48,887 bases of DNA from Lachnospiraceae bacterium (GTDB lineage: Bacteria; Bacillota; Clostridia; Lachnospirales; Lachnospiraceae): positions 1 through 48,887 of the forward strand of contig JAFWTY010000021.1 in NCBI GenBank assembly GCA_017518735.1, given 5' to 3'. Position 1 is the first letter of the stretch; each line of letters begins with the position of its first letter. The notes under the pieces were generated by a model. It saw only the letters and a program-made list of their open reading frames with translations, was not told the origin of the DNA and searched no databases. Both the position numbers and the translations under genes were made by a program. Shown here piece after piece: positions 1-9,682 of this stretch.

Positions 1-2
1 AT

Positions 3-863
3 GCGGCAGGACAGAAGAATGCGGTGGAAGAAGAAATCTCGACCGCAAAATGGAAGAGAATCATAGAAAAATGTCGCACGGTCGGCATTCCTCAGCTTAC
101 CTTTACAGGCGGAGAACCGACAATGCGTGAAGATTTGCCGGAGTTAATCGATGCGGCAAAATGGTTTGTTACGAGATTAAATACGAACGGAATCAAACTG
201 ACGGAAGAGTACTGTGCCAAATTAAAAGCAGCCTCCTTGGACAGTATGCAGATTACGTTCTATTCGTGTGAGGAAGAAATCCATAACAAGCTGGTAGGCG
301 CCAACCAGTATATCAATACCGTGCAGGGAATCCGAAATGCACTGGCTGCGGGTATCAGCGTCAGCATCAATACACCGCTTTGTACCCTGAATAAAGACTA
401 TGTGAAGACGTTGCAGTTTTTGCATTCATTAGGAGTACTCTATGTTACCTGCTCCGGACTGATCATCACCGGAAATGCCACAACGGATTCTTCCGCGGAA
501 ACCAGACTTTCCAAGGAGGAGATGAAAGAGATACTGAAGGAAGCCGTAAACTACTGTCATGAAAACGGTATGGAAATCAGCTTTACGTCTCCGGGCTGGG
601 TGGAAAACGAATTCTGCGAGGAACTTCATTTGAATCCGCCTACCTGCGGAGCATGTCTTTCCAATATGGCAATCACACCTTCCGGGAAAGTGGTTCCCTG
701 CCAAAGCTGGCTTTCGGATGAACCGTTGGGCGATTTTCTGGACAATAAGTGGAAGGAAATCTGGGAAGGCAAAAAATGCAGGGAAAGACGTGAATTCTCC
801 GTAAAGATGTTAGGATTATGTCCGTTCAGAATGGAAGGAAAGGAGGAAGATGTCAATGAATAA
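3..863 (+). CDS. radical SAM/SPASM maturase-like protein (5' truncated by window edge)
   Basis: The frame is open from the first bases, so the gene starts upstream; the GTG at 24 is only an internal codon. The piece (286 residues) has the SAM-binding GGEP motif in TFTGGEPTMRED (nt 108-119 for GGEP), then a TIM-barrel strand ending in NTNG. The C-terminal part is SPASM-like: TCGAC, then PSGKVVPC, then further cysteines in KKC and LGLC, which would hold auxiliary Fe-S clusters. The CxxxCxxC that binds the radical cluster must lie outside the window. Its end overlaps the next gene, which encodes a Cys-Ala-rich tail, so it is a good candidate maturase for that protein. SPASM proteins mostly modify peptides or proteins; the substrate here is inferred from position only. 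Confidence 0.85.
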   Translation, partial: AAGQKNAVEEEISTAKWKRIIEKCRTVGIPQLTFTGGEPTMREDLPELIDAAKWFVTRLNTNGIKLTEEYCAKLKAASLDSMQITFYSCEEEIHNKLVGANQYINTVQGIRNALAAGISVSINTPLCTLNKDYVKTLQFLHSLGVLYVTCSGLIITGNATTDSSAETRLSKEEMKEILKEAVNYCHENGMEISFTSPGWVENEFCEELHLNPPTCGACLSNMAITPSGKVVPCQSWLSDEPLGDFLDNKWKEIWEGKKCRERREFSVKMLGLCPFRMEGKEEDVNE

Positions 864-2139
864 GAATGTTTTCTCTTTTCTTCGCAAAGTGACGATTCTC
901 CTTGCCGGTTTTCTTTTTACTTTGTTATTGTTGGCTTTATGGCCGCTTCGTGTAAAAGCAAAAGAGCTGGATGAAATTTTAAGATATCAGATTACCGTTG
1001 ATGTCAACGAGGATGCAACCCTGCATATGGTTTATGAAATCGACTGGAAGGTCTTGGATTCCACATCCGAAGGCCCTCTGTCATGGGTGGAAATCGGTAT
1101 TCCGAATTCACATGTGGCCGATTATAAGGCACTGACGGATAACATCAGCAATATTTCTCTTTCCACTTCCAACGGAACCTATATGAAAATCCGTTTTAAG
1201 AAGGATTATTACAAGGATGAAGTGGTGTCCTTTTCGTTTGAACTGACACAGGACTACATGTATGAGATGAATCTTTTAACCGAGGGTGAAACGGTCTACA
1301 TGTTTACACCCGGCTGGTTCGATGATATTGCGGTGGATAATCTGATTATTCGCTGGAATACGGACAAAGCCATCGGGGCATCTCCGGCAAGCAATGTCCA
1401 GAATGGGTATTATGTCTGGGAGTACACATTGGCAAAAGGCGACAAAAGAGATGTCCAGATTACGTATCCCAACGATGCATTCGCTTTTAATGCAAGCAAA
1501 CAGGTAACGAAACAGGTAAGCAACAGTCAGACCAAGACAAAATCAAACGGAGTGGGAATGGTGATCCTGGCAATTATCGCACCGTTTCTTTACATGGGTT
1601 CCATAGCAGGTATGGCAGCTCCCTTTGTCGTTGTAGCTATCCTGTTGAAAAAGACGAGATCCTATGCGGCAAGCAGAGGATTTACGGGGGTGGAAAAGAA
1701 GCTGGAACGTACGATTATCGAATACTATCCGAACTGTCCGAATTGCGGAGGACCGCGCCCGGAGGGAAAAGATAACTGTGCTTACTGCGGAACAAGTTTT
1801 ATCAAAACGCAGAAAAAGATTACGGAAAAAGATCTTCCGAAGTATGCGGAACAGGAAAAAGAGGCAATGAGCCAGAACAAAGAAGGAACCTACAAGCTTT
1901 CTTCCCCGCATACCTATGTAAGAGTACATTATATTCCCGTACCGGTTACAAGATCCTCATCCGCAGCTTCTTCGGGCAGAGGAGGAGGAAGCCATCACAG
2001 TTGTGCGCATTCATCCTGTGCCTGCGCATGTGCCTGTGCATGTGCCTGTGCCGGTGGCGGAAGAGCGGACTGTACGGCCAAAGATTTTTATCATACGAAC
2101 CTGAAACTTAAATATTTCGAGAACGCAAGCCGGCATTGA
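856..2139 (+). CDS. membrane protein with extracytoplasmic beta domain, zinc ribbon and (Cys-Ala)6-GGG tail
   Basis: I choose ATG 856 because AGGAGG at 841-846 sits 9 nt before it; an in-frame ATG at 850 is only 3 nt away (numbering below starts at 850, 429 residues). Residues 10-36 form a signal/anchor segment. Residues 38-220 look like an extracytoplasmic beta-rich domain resembling the N-terminus of DUF2207 proteins. A hydrophobic stretch at 233-265 is the second membrane segment, so what follows should be cytoplasmic. A zinc ribbon has C296, C299, C310 and C313. After a Ser/Gly/His-rich linker the tail holds C385, six Cys-Ala pairs (C390-C400), GGGRAD and C408, then KDFY and a short basic end. 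The gene overlaps the radical SAM gene by 8 bp, so the two are translationally coupled. Function unknown; I infer that the tail is the substrate of the radical SAM enzyme. Confidence 0.8.
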   Translation: MNKNVFSFLRKVTILLAGFLFTLLLLALWPLRVKAKELDEILRYQITVDVNEDATLHMVYEIDWKVLDSTSEGPLSWVEIGIPNSHVADYKALTDNISNISLSTSNGTYMKIRFKKDYYKDEVVSFSFELTQDYMYEMNLLTEGETVYMFTPGWFDDIAVDNLIIRWNTDKAIGASPASNVQNGYYVWEYTLAKGDKRDVQITYPNDAFAFNASKQVTKQVSNSQTKTKSNGVGMVILAIIAPFLYMGSIAGMAAPFVVVAILLKKTRSYAASRGFTGVEKKLERTIIEYYPNCPNCGGPRPEGKDNCAYCGTSFIKTQKKITEKDLPKYAEQEKEAMSQNKEGTYKLSSPHTYVRVHYIPVPVTRSSSAASSGRGGGSHHSCAHSSCACACACACACAGGGRADCTAKDFYHTNLKLKYFENASRH

Positions 2140-2164
2140 AAAAGATACGTTTTTTCGATATAAT
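2136..2164 (+). promoter_or_regulatory. sigma-A promoter of purL
   Basis: TTGAAA (2136-2141), 17-nt spacer, TATAAT (2159-2164). It overlaps the stop codon of the upstream gene and lies 37 nt before purL. There is no room for a purine riboswitch in the leader. Confidence 0.8.
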
Positions 2165-2200
2165 GAGGAGTGGAATTTTTTTTAACGGAGGTTAAACAGG

Positions 2201-5200
2201 ATGGGTAATGTAAAGCGTGTATTTGTGGAAAAGAAGGATGCATTCGCTTCGGCGGCGCATGAGCTTCAACACGACTTAAAAAGCTACCTGGGAATCAAAG
2301 GAATCGAATCGGTCCGTGTATTCATCCGCTACGATGTGGAGAATATCTCGGAAGAAATCTATAAGAAAGCCTGCAAGACGGTTTTCAGTGAACCGCCGGT
2401 GGATCTTCTTTATGAAGAAACCATCCCGGGAATCGAAAATGACAGAGTGTTCGGTGTGGAATATCTTCCCGGACAGTATGATCAGAGAGCGGATTCCGCA
2501 GTTCAGTGCGTACAGTTTCTGAACGAGGAAGAAAACCCCATCATCAAGACGGCCATTGTATATGTAATCAAAGGTCAGATCAGTGATGAAGAATTTGCGC
2601 AGATCAAAGCATACTGCATCAACCCTGTGGATTCCAAGGAAACGGAAACCGCAAAACCCGATACCTTAATCACGGTATTTCCGGAAGCTGCGGATGTCTC
2701 TGTTTTTGATGGATTTACCACGATGCCGGAAGCAGAGTTTAAGGCGCTTTATGACAGCCTCGGTCTTGCAATGACCTACAACGATTTCCTCTTCATTCGT
2801 GATTACTTTACGAAAGAAGAACACAGAAATCCGACCGTTACCGAAATCAAGGTTCTCGATACCTACTGGTCCGATCACTGCCGTCATACCACATTCTCCA
2901 CGGAACTTAAGAACGTGGAATTTGAAGAGGGCGATTATACCGGACTGTTAAAAGATACTTACGATGATTATATCAAAAACAGAAACGAACTGTTTGCCGG
3001 AAGAAGCGACAAATATGTCTGCTTAATGGATCTTGCCCTTCTTGCGATGCGTAAATTAAAAGCGGAAGGCAAGTTGGAAGACATGGAGAAGTCCGACGAA
3101 ATCAATGCATGCTCTATCGTTGTTCCGATTGATGTGGATTACGGCGAAGGCAAAGTTGAGACGGAAGAGTGGTTGATCAACTTCAAAAATGAAACCCATA
3201 ACCATCCCACGGAAATCGAACCGTTCGGTGGTGCCGCAACCTGCCTCGGAGGTGCAATCCGCGATCCGTTGTCCGGAAGAACCTATGTATATCAGGCAAT
3301 GCGTGTGACCGGTGCAGCCGATCCCACCGTTCCCAATTCCGAAACCTTAAAAGGAAAACTTTCTCAGAAGAAACTGGTACGCGGTGCAGCAAAAGGTTAT
3401 TCCTCCTACGGAAACCAGATCGGACTTGCGACCGGATTGGTCAAAGAGATTTATCATCCCAATTACGTGGCAAAAAGAATGGAAATCGGTGCTGTTATGG
3501 GTGCCGCTCCCAGACGTGATGTAAAGAGATTGACTTCCGATCCCGGAGATATCATCATTCTCCTCGGCGGACGTACAGGACGTGACGGCTGCGGTGGTGC
3601 AACCGGATCTTCCAAGGTACATACCGTATCTTCCATCGAAACCTGTGGTGCGGAAGTACAGAAGGGTAATCCGCCTACCGAAAGAAAAATTCAGAGATTA
3701 TTCCGTCGCGGAGAAGTAAGCCGTCTGATCAAGAAGTGTAACGACTTCGGTGCCGGCGGTGTATCCGTAGCAATCGGTGAACTTGCGGACGGATTGAGAG
3801 TGGATTTGGATAAGGTTCCCAAGAAGTATGAAGGTCTTGACGGAACCGAACTTGCCATCTCCGAATCTCAGGAGAGAATGGCAGTTGTTGTGGATCCGAA
3901 AGATGTTGCGGAATTCATGAAATATGCGGCCGAAGAGAACCTGGAAGCTGTATGTGTGGCAACGGTTACCGAAGATCCGAGACTGGTTCTTTCCTGGAGA
4001 GGAAAAGAAATCGTTAATATTTCCAGAGCCTTCCTGAATACGAACGGTGCTCATCAGGAGACGGATGTCTTCGTGGAAAGCCCGAAGAAGGATGAGGATT
4101 ATTTCAAGAAAATTGCTATTCCTGCCGTAAAGGATGCTTTAAAGAACGGAGACGTGAAGGAAGCTATGATTGCTTCCGTCAACGATTTGAACACCTGCTC
4201 CCAGAAGGGACTGGTTGAAATGTTTGACTCCTCCATCGGTGCAGGAAGCGTGCTGATGCCTTACGGTGGTAAATACCAGATGACCGAAACCCAGACAATG
4301 ATTGCGAAGGTTCCGGTTGCAGAGGGCAGCAGTGATGCGGTTACCATGATGAGTTACGGTTTTGATCCGTATCTTTCCTCCTGGAGCCCTTATCACGGAT
4401 CCATTTATGCGGTACTGCAGTCATTATCCAAGATTGTGGCAGCAGGTGGTGACTTCAGAAAAGTACGATTCACCTTCCAGGAATACTTCCGCAGAATGAG
4501 TACGGATCCGAAGCGTTGGAGCCAGCCTTTTGCGGCACTCCTCGGTGCATATAAGGCACAGATGGCATTTGAGCTTCCTTCCATCGGAGGAAAGGACTCC
4601 ATGTCCGGTACCTTCCAGGATATCGACGTTCCGCCCACCCTTTGCTCCTTCGCAGTGGATGTGGCAAAGACTTCCGACGTGATCACTCCGGAATTAAAGA
4701 AAGCAGGAAACTTCTTAATCCTGATTTCGATTCCGAAAGATGAAAATGAAGTACCTGATTTTGAACAGGTTAAGAAGATTTACGAAGCTGTAATGGAAAT
4801 GAATTCCAAGCATCGTATTGCGTCCGCATATGCACTGGATTCTTACGGAATTCTTCCCGCTGTTACCAAGATGGCGTTCGGTAACGGCCTCGGTGTATTG
4901 TTTGACAAGTCCTTATCCGCAGAAGATCTCTTCAAGAATCGTTTCGGCGATTTGTTGCTGGAAATCAACGCAGAGAATCTGCTTGAGATGAATATTCCGT
5001 TTATTCTGGTAGGTCATGTAACCAAAGAGAATATCAGCTACAAGGATACCACGGTAACGAACGAAGAGATGCTTGCTTCCTACAGAAGCAAACTGGAGAG
5101 AGTATTCCCGTCCAAGTCCACGGAAGGTAAGGATGCACTCGAAGACAAACTCTATACCGAAGGTTCGGTATATGTATGCAAGAATAAAGTTGCAAAGCCT

Positions 5201-5992
5201 CATGTATTCATTCCGGTCTTCCCCGGAACCAACTGCGAATACGATTCCGCAAAAGCATTTGAACGTGCAGGTGCAACGGTTACGACCAAGGTATTCAAAA
5301 ACCTTTCCGCAACGGATATCAAAGATTCCGTGGCAGAATATGTACGTGAGATTGAAAAAGCACAGATTATCATGTTCCCCGGCGGATTTTCCGCAGGTGA
5401 TGAGCCGGACGGAAGTGCGAAGTTCTTTGCGACGGCATTCCAGAATGTGGCTTTGAAGGAAGCCGTTATGAAACTTTTGAATGAACGTGACGGTCTTGCG
5501 CTCGGTATCTGTAACGGTTTCCAGGCATTGATCAAATTAGGCCTCGTTCCTTACGGCGAGATAGTCGGACAGAAAGAAGATTCACCGACACTGACATTCA
5601 ACACGATTAACCGCCACATCTCCAAGATGGCTTATACCAAGGTGGTTTCCAACCTTTCACCCTGGCTTGCGCTTGCAGAGGTCGGAAAGACTTATACTTC
5701 TCCCGCATCACACGGAGAAGGCCGTTTCGTAGCACCGAAAGAGTGGATTGATAAGCTTTTTGCCAATGGTCAGGTTGCTACAAGATATGCGGATATCAAC
5801 GGCAATATTTCCATGGATGAAGAGTGGAACATCAACGGTTCCTACGAAGCAATCGAGGGAATCACTTCTCCGGACGGTAGAGTACTCGGAAAGATGGCAC
5901 ATGCGGAACGTCGTGGCGACGGTGTGGCCGTAAATATCTATGGAGAACAGGATTTGAAGATTTTTGAAGCCGGTGTGAAGTACTTCAAGTAA
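2201..5992 (+). CDS. purL: phosphoribosylformylglycinamidine synthase (single-chain)
   Basis: Converts FGAR, glutamine and ATP to FGAM in purine synthesis. At 1263 residues this is the large single-chain form found in Clostridia and proteobacteria rather than the split PurS/L/Q. Synthetase motifs are clear: SDHCRHTTF near residue 227, FKNETHNHPTEIEPFGGAATC near 330, and GGKDSMSG in the second half. The C-terminal glutaminase domain starts around 1000 with FPGTNCEYD, has the nucleophile C1104 in LGICNGFQ and the histidine in HGEGRF. ACGGAGGT lies about 10 nt before the ATG. It stands alone between its own promoter and a strong bidirectional terminator, not in a pur operon. Confidence 0.98.
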   Translation: MGNVKRVFVEKKDAFASAAHELQHDLKSYLGIKGIESVRVFIRYDVENISEEIYKKACKTVFSEPPVDLLYEETIPGIENDRVFGVEYLPGQYDQRADSAVQCVQFLNEEENPIIKTAIVYVIKGQISDEEFAQIKAYCINPVDSKETETAKPDTLITVFPEAADVSVFDGFTTMPEAEFKALYDSLGLAMTYNDFLFIRDYFTKEEHRNPTVTEIKVLDTYWSDHCRHTTFSTELKNVEFEEGDYTGLLKDTYDDYIKNRNELFAGRSDKYVCLMDLALLAMRKLKAEGKLEDMEKSDEINACSIVVPIDVDYGEGKVETEEWLINFKNETHNHPTEIEPFGGAATCLGGAIRDPLSGRTYVYQAMRVTGAADPTVPNSETLKGKLSQKKLVRGAAKGYSSYGNQIGLATGLVKEIYHPNYVAKRMEIGAVMGAAPRRDVKRLTSDPGDIIILLGGRTGRDGCGGATGSSKVHTVSSIETCGAEVQKGNPPTERKIQRLFRRGEVSRLIKKCNDFGAGGVSVAIGELADGLRVDLDKVPKKYEGLDGTELAISESQERMAVVVDPKDVAEFMKYAAEENLEAVCVATVTEDPRLVLSWRGKEIVNISRAFLNTNGAHQETDVFVESPKKDEDYFKKIAIPAVKDALKNGDVKEAMIASVNDLNTCSQKGLVEMFDSSIGAGSVLMPYGGKYQMTETQTMIAKVPVAEGSSDAVTMMSYGFDPYLSSWSPYHGSIYAVLQSLSKIVAAGGDFRKVRFTFQEYFRRMSTDPKRWSQPFAALLGAYKAQMAFELPSIGGKDSMSGTFQDIDVPPTLCSFAVDVAKTSDVITPELKKAGNFLILISIPKDENEVPDFEQVKKIYEAVMEMNSKHRIASAYALDSYGILPAVTKMAFGNGLGVLFDKSLSAEDLFKNRFGDLLLEINAENLLEMNIPFILVGHVTKENISYKDTTVTNEEMLASYRSKLERVFPSKSTEGKDALEDKLYTEGSVYVCKNKVAKPHVFIPVFPGTNCEYDSAKAFERAGATVTTKVFKNLSATDIKDSVAEYVREIEKAQIIMFPGGFSAGDEPDGSAKFFATAFQNVALKEAVMKLLNERDGLALGICNGFQALIKLGLVPYGEIVGQKEDSPTLTFNTINRHISKMAYTKVVSNLSPWLALAEVGKTYTSPASHGEGRFVAPKEWIDKLFANGQVATRYADINGNISMDEEWNINGSYEAIEGITSPDGRVLGKMAHAERRGDGVAVNIYGEQDLKIFEAGVKYFK

Positions 5993-6020
5993 ATGTAAGA
6001 ATTGATAGCAGAATCATAAT

Positions 6021-6050
6021 AAAAGGCAGGTGATTTCACCTGCCTTTTGT
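6021..6050. terminator. bidirectional terminator between purL and the transglutaminase gene
   Basis: Near-perfect hairpin, arms 6021-6033 and 6036-6048, flanked by A- and T-runs so it can act for both convergent genes. Confidence 0.9.
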
Positions 6051-6102
6051 GATGCCATAATATGGCTAAAAAACGATTAATGGAGTTTCAATTATAAAAA
6101 TA

Positions 6103-8643
6103 TCAACTAAGCTTTTTAAGCGTTTTTTTCAGACCGTCTATGGACTTTAAGAATGCATCATATTCTTCCAGACTTCCGCTGTTTTTGGAATACAGGGTGC
6201 TTTCCACGTAAGCAAAAAGTTTCGTAATGGACGCCTTGTCATAATCCGGAGTTTTTCCGTCAAGCAGACGGATCAAATGGTCTCTGACATCATTCGGAAG
6301 AGGGTTTTCATTCTTCGTCCTAAACTTCGGATTTGCGGCCAGGAAGTCCGTAAATTTCGTATAGTGTATGTAGACGAGTTCGGAGAATTCTCCGTTCGTC
6401 AAAAGTTTCTTTAAGTATTTCTTTCTTCGAATCAGGCGGAAGGTGAAGAAACCAATCGTAACGGTAATTATAGCTCCGATTCCAATCAACAAGGGTTTTA
6501 CAAATTTTGCAAAATCAAAGCGGAAGGAGAGCAGATTCGATAATCCGCCACCGTTTTCGTTATTCTGGTTTTCGGTAGTATCCGGTAAATCCGCAATGTT
6601 AATACGGAAGTTGAAAAGGCCGTTAAACAGATCGGAGAAATTGTTTGCAGTCTCGGATTCTTCTTCGGAAGGAGGCGTCATTTCAAAAGGAACAAAACCA
6701 TAGCCGTCCAGGTAGATTTCAATCCATGCATGAGCCTGGGCATCCGTTATTTTTACATTGATGACACCTTCTTCTTCAATCAGCGAATCTCCTTCATACC
6801 ATTCGGAATAGTTTTCATCCAAAGCAACCGCATCATCTGCAATGATGGAAGGAGGAATACAATAGCCTTCCACATAACGGGCCGGAACATCCATCGTTCG
6901 AAGAAGCAAAACGGCGGCGGAAGCGAAGTGTGCACAGTAGCCGCGTTTTTGCTCTTTTAGGAAATATTCCACGTAATCACGGTTATAAGGAGTGGTACCG
7001 GGTGCCATTGTGTAGGAGAAGTTTTGCACATAATGCGCATAGATTTTTCTGGCTACGGCAATACGATACTCATTGACATCGGCATAATTTTTAGCATTTT
7101 CTTCTTCGGAAAAACCATTTACATTCAGTTCGAAATAGTTGTTTTCCCGAATGTAGTCCTCGAGGGAACTGCGTAAATACACCGGAACTTCCTCACATCC
7201 GGTATAAATATAATCCTCATAGGTTTCATCGGAGATTTCTCCATAATTTTCGGGGACATCGTACGTTACTTCAAGGAAGGGATTATACGTGACGTCAACT
7301 CCGAGAGATAAATCATTTCCGCTTCCCTCCACTTTGCCAAAACGGGCATATGCGGTCGGATCGCTGTAATACGGCAGATAGGAGAAGGTTGGATCCGCGT
7401 CAAGATTTACAATGTTCATTCGTGCAGTTGCACGGGGGGAAGGCAAATATTCTTTCTCAAGTGCGTTGATTTCAAGATCACTTAAGATCTCGGCTTTTCC
7501 GGTATCGGGATGAGCATATTCCGGCTCTTCATCCGGTACGGCACCGCTTAAATAAGCGATCTCATGCCACTGGCTCTGCGAATAATAACTTCCGGTGAAA
7601 CCTTTTAAATAAACGGTTGAAAAGGTATAAGGCGAGAAGGTAACGGAAAGATCGGGCTCGAAATCGGGACGTACTTCGGGAACACCTCCAAGACGTCCGG
7701 CGTTCATACCGCCTGTGGAATCATAACGCGAAAGGAAACCGGTAAAACCGCTCTGGACGAAGATTTTTACATATTCCTCGGTACTCTTGCGGACCGGATT
7801 GTGAACGAGGGTTTCCTCCTTGGTCCGATAAAAAGGAGAAGCAAAAATACAAATAATGATCGACAACGCAAAAGAGGCAATCAGCGTAATCATATTTCCT
7901 TTTGCATTGCCCTGATAGAAGTAGTATTTCTTGTTTTTTCTGGAATAACGAGCATATTCCGGTGTATGTTTTCCTTTAACCAGCATTCTTTGATGCCTGC
8001 TGGCCTGCAGAACACCGACAAAAATATACATGGTCAGGACCATGCAAATACAGTACATCGGAGGTCTTTTGCCGATGAAGAATGCAATTTCCAGAATCGG
8101 GAACGTGACCAGAATAGATTCAAAAAGGTTCATATAACCGGAAATGGTTACGTTTAAAAGCATGGAAAGAAAGGTTCCCATAAAGAGCGTGGCAACCGTA
8201 ACGGTGGCATAACGGTATTCCACCATTTCGGAACCTTCACGGACGGAGAGGAGTTTGAAGTAGTCGGAATATGCGGAATAGATTTCGTTGGAGACCGCCT
8301 GATAACCGGAGTTCGCATATAGGAATAGATAGGCCAGTGATATCGAGAACAGCGTCAGCAACAGGAAATAACCGACATAAAAGCAAACCTTATTGTAGTA
8401 AAGAAATGCACAATACAGGGAAATAAAAAGGATTCCGATCAAAACAAGGGCCATGTTAAAGGGCAGTTCGAACGCACTTAACAGACCCAGAAGGGTTCCG
8501 GCACATCCGAAGAAAATCGCGATACCACGAAGCAGACAAATCAGGGCGCGTTTCTTTTTTTCGACGTCGGATACTTCTCCCAGGAAGACACCTGTTTTAT
8601 TCAGTTCTTTCAAACGAAAACGTTCGAGTAATCTATGTAACAT
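6103..8643 (-). CDS. membrane-anchored transglutaminase-like protein
   Basis: 846 residues. The N-terminal 230 residues carry about six hydrophobic segments, with one more near 260-280; a large extracytoplasmic region follows, then one TM segment (about residue 715-740) and a cytoplasmic DUF4129-like tail. The transglutaminase/protease core shows nucleophile C570 in GYCAHFASAA and H638 in AHAWIE. The third position, usually Asp in a DPTP-type motif, is E654 in PFEMTPP. It is the last gene of a moxR-DUF58-transglutaminase set, an arrangement widespread in bacteria and thought to act on the cell envelope; the substrate is unknown. The start is 10 nt downstream of the DUF58 stop, so the genes are co-transcribed. 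Confidence 0.88.
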   Translation of the reverse strand: MLHRLLERFRLKELNKTGVFLGEVSDVEKKKRALICLLRGIAIFFGCAGTLLGLLSAFELPFNMALVLIGILFISLYCAFLYYNKVCFYVGYFLLLTLFSISLAYLFLYANSGYQAVSNEIYSAYSDYFKLLSVREGSEMVEYRYATVTVATLFMGTFLSMLLNVTISGYMNLFESILVTFPILEIAFFIGKRPPMYCICMVLTMYIFVGVLQASRHQRMLVKGKHTPEYARYSRKNKKYYFYQGNAKGNMITLIASFALSIIICIFASPFYRTKEETLVHNPVRKSTEEYVKIFVQSGFTGFLSRYDSTGGMNAGRLGGVPEVRPDFEPDLSVTFSPYTFSTVYLKGFTGSYYSQSQWHEIAYLSGAVPDEEPEYAHPDTGKAEILSDLEINALEKEYLPSPRATARMNIVNLDADPTFSYLPYYSDPTAYARFGKVEGSGNDLSLGVDVTYNPFLEVTYDVPENYGEISDETYEDYIYTGCEEVPVYLRSSLEDYIRENNYFELNVNGFSEEENAKNYADVNEYRIAVARKIYAHYVQNFSYTMAPGTTPYNRDYVEYFLKEQKRGYCAHFASAAVLLLRTMDVPARYVEGYCIPPSIIADDAVALDENYSEWYEGDSLIEEEGVINVKITDAQAHAWIEIYLDGYGFVPFEMTPPSEEESETANNFSDLFNGLFNFRINIADLPDTTENQNNENGGGLSNLLSFRFDFAKFVKPLLIGIGAIITVTIGFFTFRLIRRKKYLKKLLTNGEFSELVYIHYTKFTDFLAANPKFRTKNENPLPNDVRDHLIRLLDGKTPDYDKASITKLFAYVESTLYSKNSGSLEEYDAFLKSIDGLKKTLKKLS

Positions 8644-8653
8644 GCGCTTTCCT

Positions 8654-9682
8654 TTATTCCATGGGATGAACGATTACTTCATCCCCGATAATCTGAATGA
8701 CGGTTGCTTTCTTAACGCCGGAAGCAAAGAAAGCATCTTTTGCAAGGTTTTTCTCATCATACAAAGGAAGATAATAAAGACGTATGATGGCTTCTGTTTT
8801 GGAGGCTTCATCAAAAGCAGTCAGGAACGAAAAATCAACGGCTGCATGATTGTATAAGCAGACTTCAAAACGTTCTTCCCTCTGTTGCAGAATCTTTATG
8901 GATCCAAGCAGAGTGGATACGGTTTCTTCGATATTGTCCCGGTACAGTTCCGGAAGCAGAACCAGAGACAGAACGGAAGTATGAGCCATTTCTTTGACAA
9001 AGAGATCGTCCAATTTGGCGGACAACTTCCAGTGAATTCGCTGCAGGCGGTCGCCGGGTTGGTATTCACGAATTTCCTTGATGTCGGAAGAAATATTTCC
9101 CTTGCTGTCCGACTCGGTATATTCATCAAGTCCGTCGGAAGCAGGTGTTGCGGGAAGATCTTCTTTCATGCGTTCTTCCGGGAAAACAGGGACTTCCAGC
9201 TTCGGTGTGAAGGGCAGTGTGACAGAGAAAAAGTGCAGCAGGTCCGATACGCGAACCTCGGAGACAGATAACCTCACGATTCCGACATGCGCTGTGTCAA
9301 TCGGTACCTTGACTTCATCGTTGCTCTTCGGGGAAACATGAATGGACAGAAAATGTGTCAGTTCATTCGGAAAATACAAATTGTTTACGGTAAAGGTAAT
9401 ATCGCAGAGAAAGAACGGAGAAAAGGTAGGATTCTCCATCTTAAAACGAATCGGGATTGCATTCCCTTTTTCGACACCGGAACAAATACAATAGGCTTTG
9501 AAAACAAGCTTTTTGTAGGATAAAAAAAACAGCGGCAGGAAGATGCAGGGTAACAGGGCCAGAATCGCCAGAAATGCAATCAAAAATGGCTGCTCCAGCA
9601 GAAGGAGCAGTACAAGACCGGCAAGAAAGCCGACGATATAAAGAATCATGGAAAGGATATGCTTTTTAACTTTATATTTCAT
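8654..9682 (-). CDS. DUF58 domain protein
   Basis: 342 residues with two adjacent TM segments (about 10-30 and 32-56), a beta-rich middle and the DUF58 signature near 207-222: EYQPGD, then RIHWKLSAK, followed by LFVKE. DUF58 proteins resemble a von Willebrand A fold and are the usual partner of MoxR ATPases. The ATG overlaps the moxR stop by one base (TGATG), so translation is coupled. Role in the envelope is inferred from the cluster, not from any catalytic residue. Confidence 0.9.
   Translation of the reverse strand: MKYKVKKHILSMILYIVGFLAGLVLLLLLEQPFLIAFLAILALLPCIFLPLFFLSYKKLVFKAYCICSGVEKGNAIPIRFKMENPTFSPFFLCDITFTVNNLYFPNELTHFLSIHVSPKSNDEVKVPIDTAHVGIVRLSVSEVRVSDLLHFFSVTLPFTPKLEVPVFPEERMKEDLPATPASDGLDEYTESDSKGNISSDIKEIREYQPGDRLQRIHWKLSAKLDDLFVKEMAHTSVLSLVLLPELYRDNIEETVSTLLGSIKILQQREERFEVCLYNHAAVDFSFLTAFDEASKTEAIIRLYYLPLYDEKNLAKDAFFASGVKKATVIQIIGDEVIVHPME

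Noticed and set aside
1543..1929. Antisense open frame within the Cys-Ala-tail gene
   Set aside because: Shadow frame of a well supported gene, no start signals; the same applies to the other long antisense frames in purL, adhE and the PBP gene.
2165..2200. Purine riboswitch before purL
   Set aside because: The leader is under 40 nt with no aptamer-like pairing.
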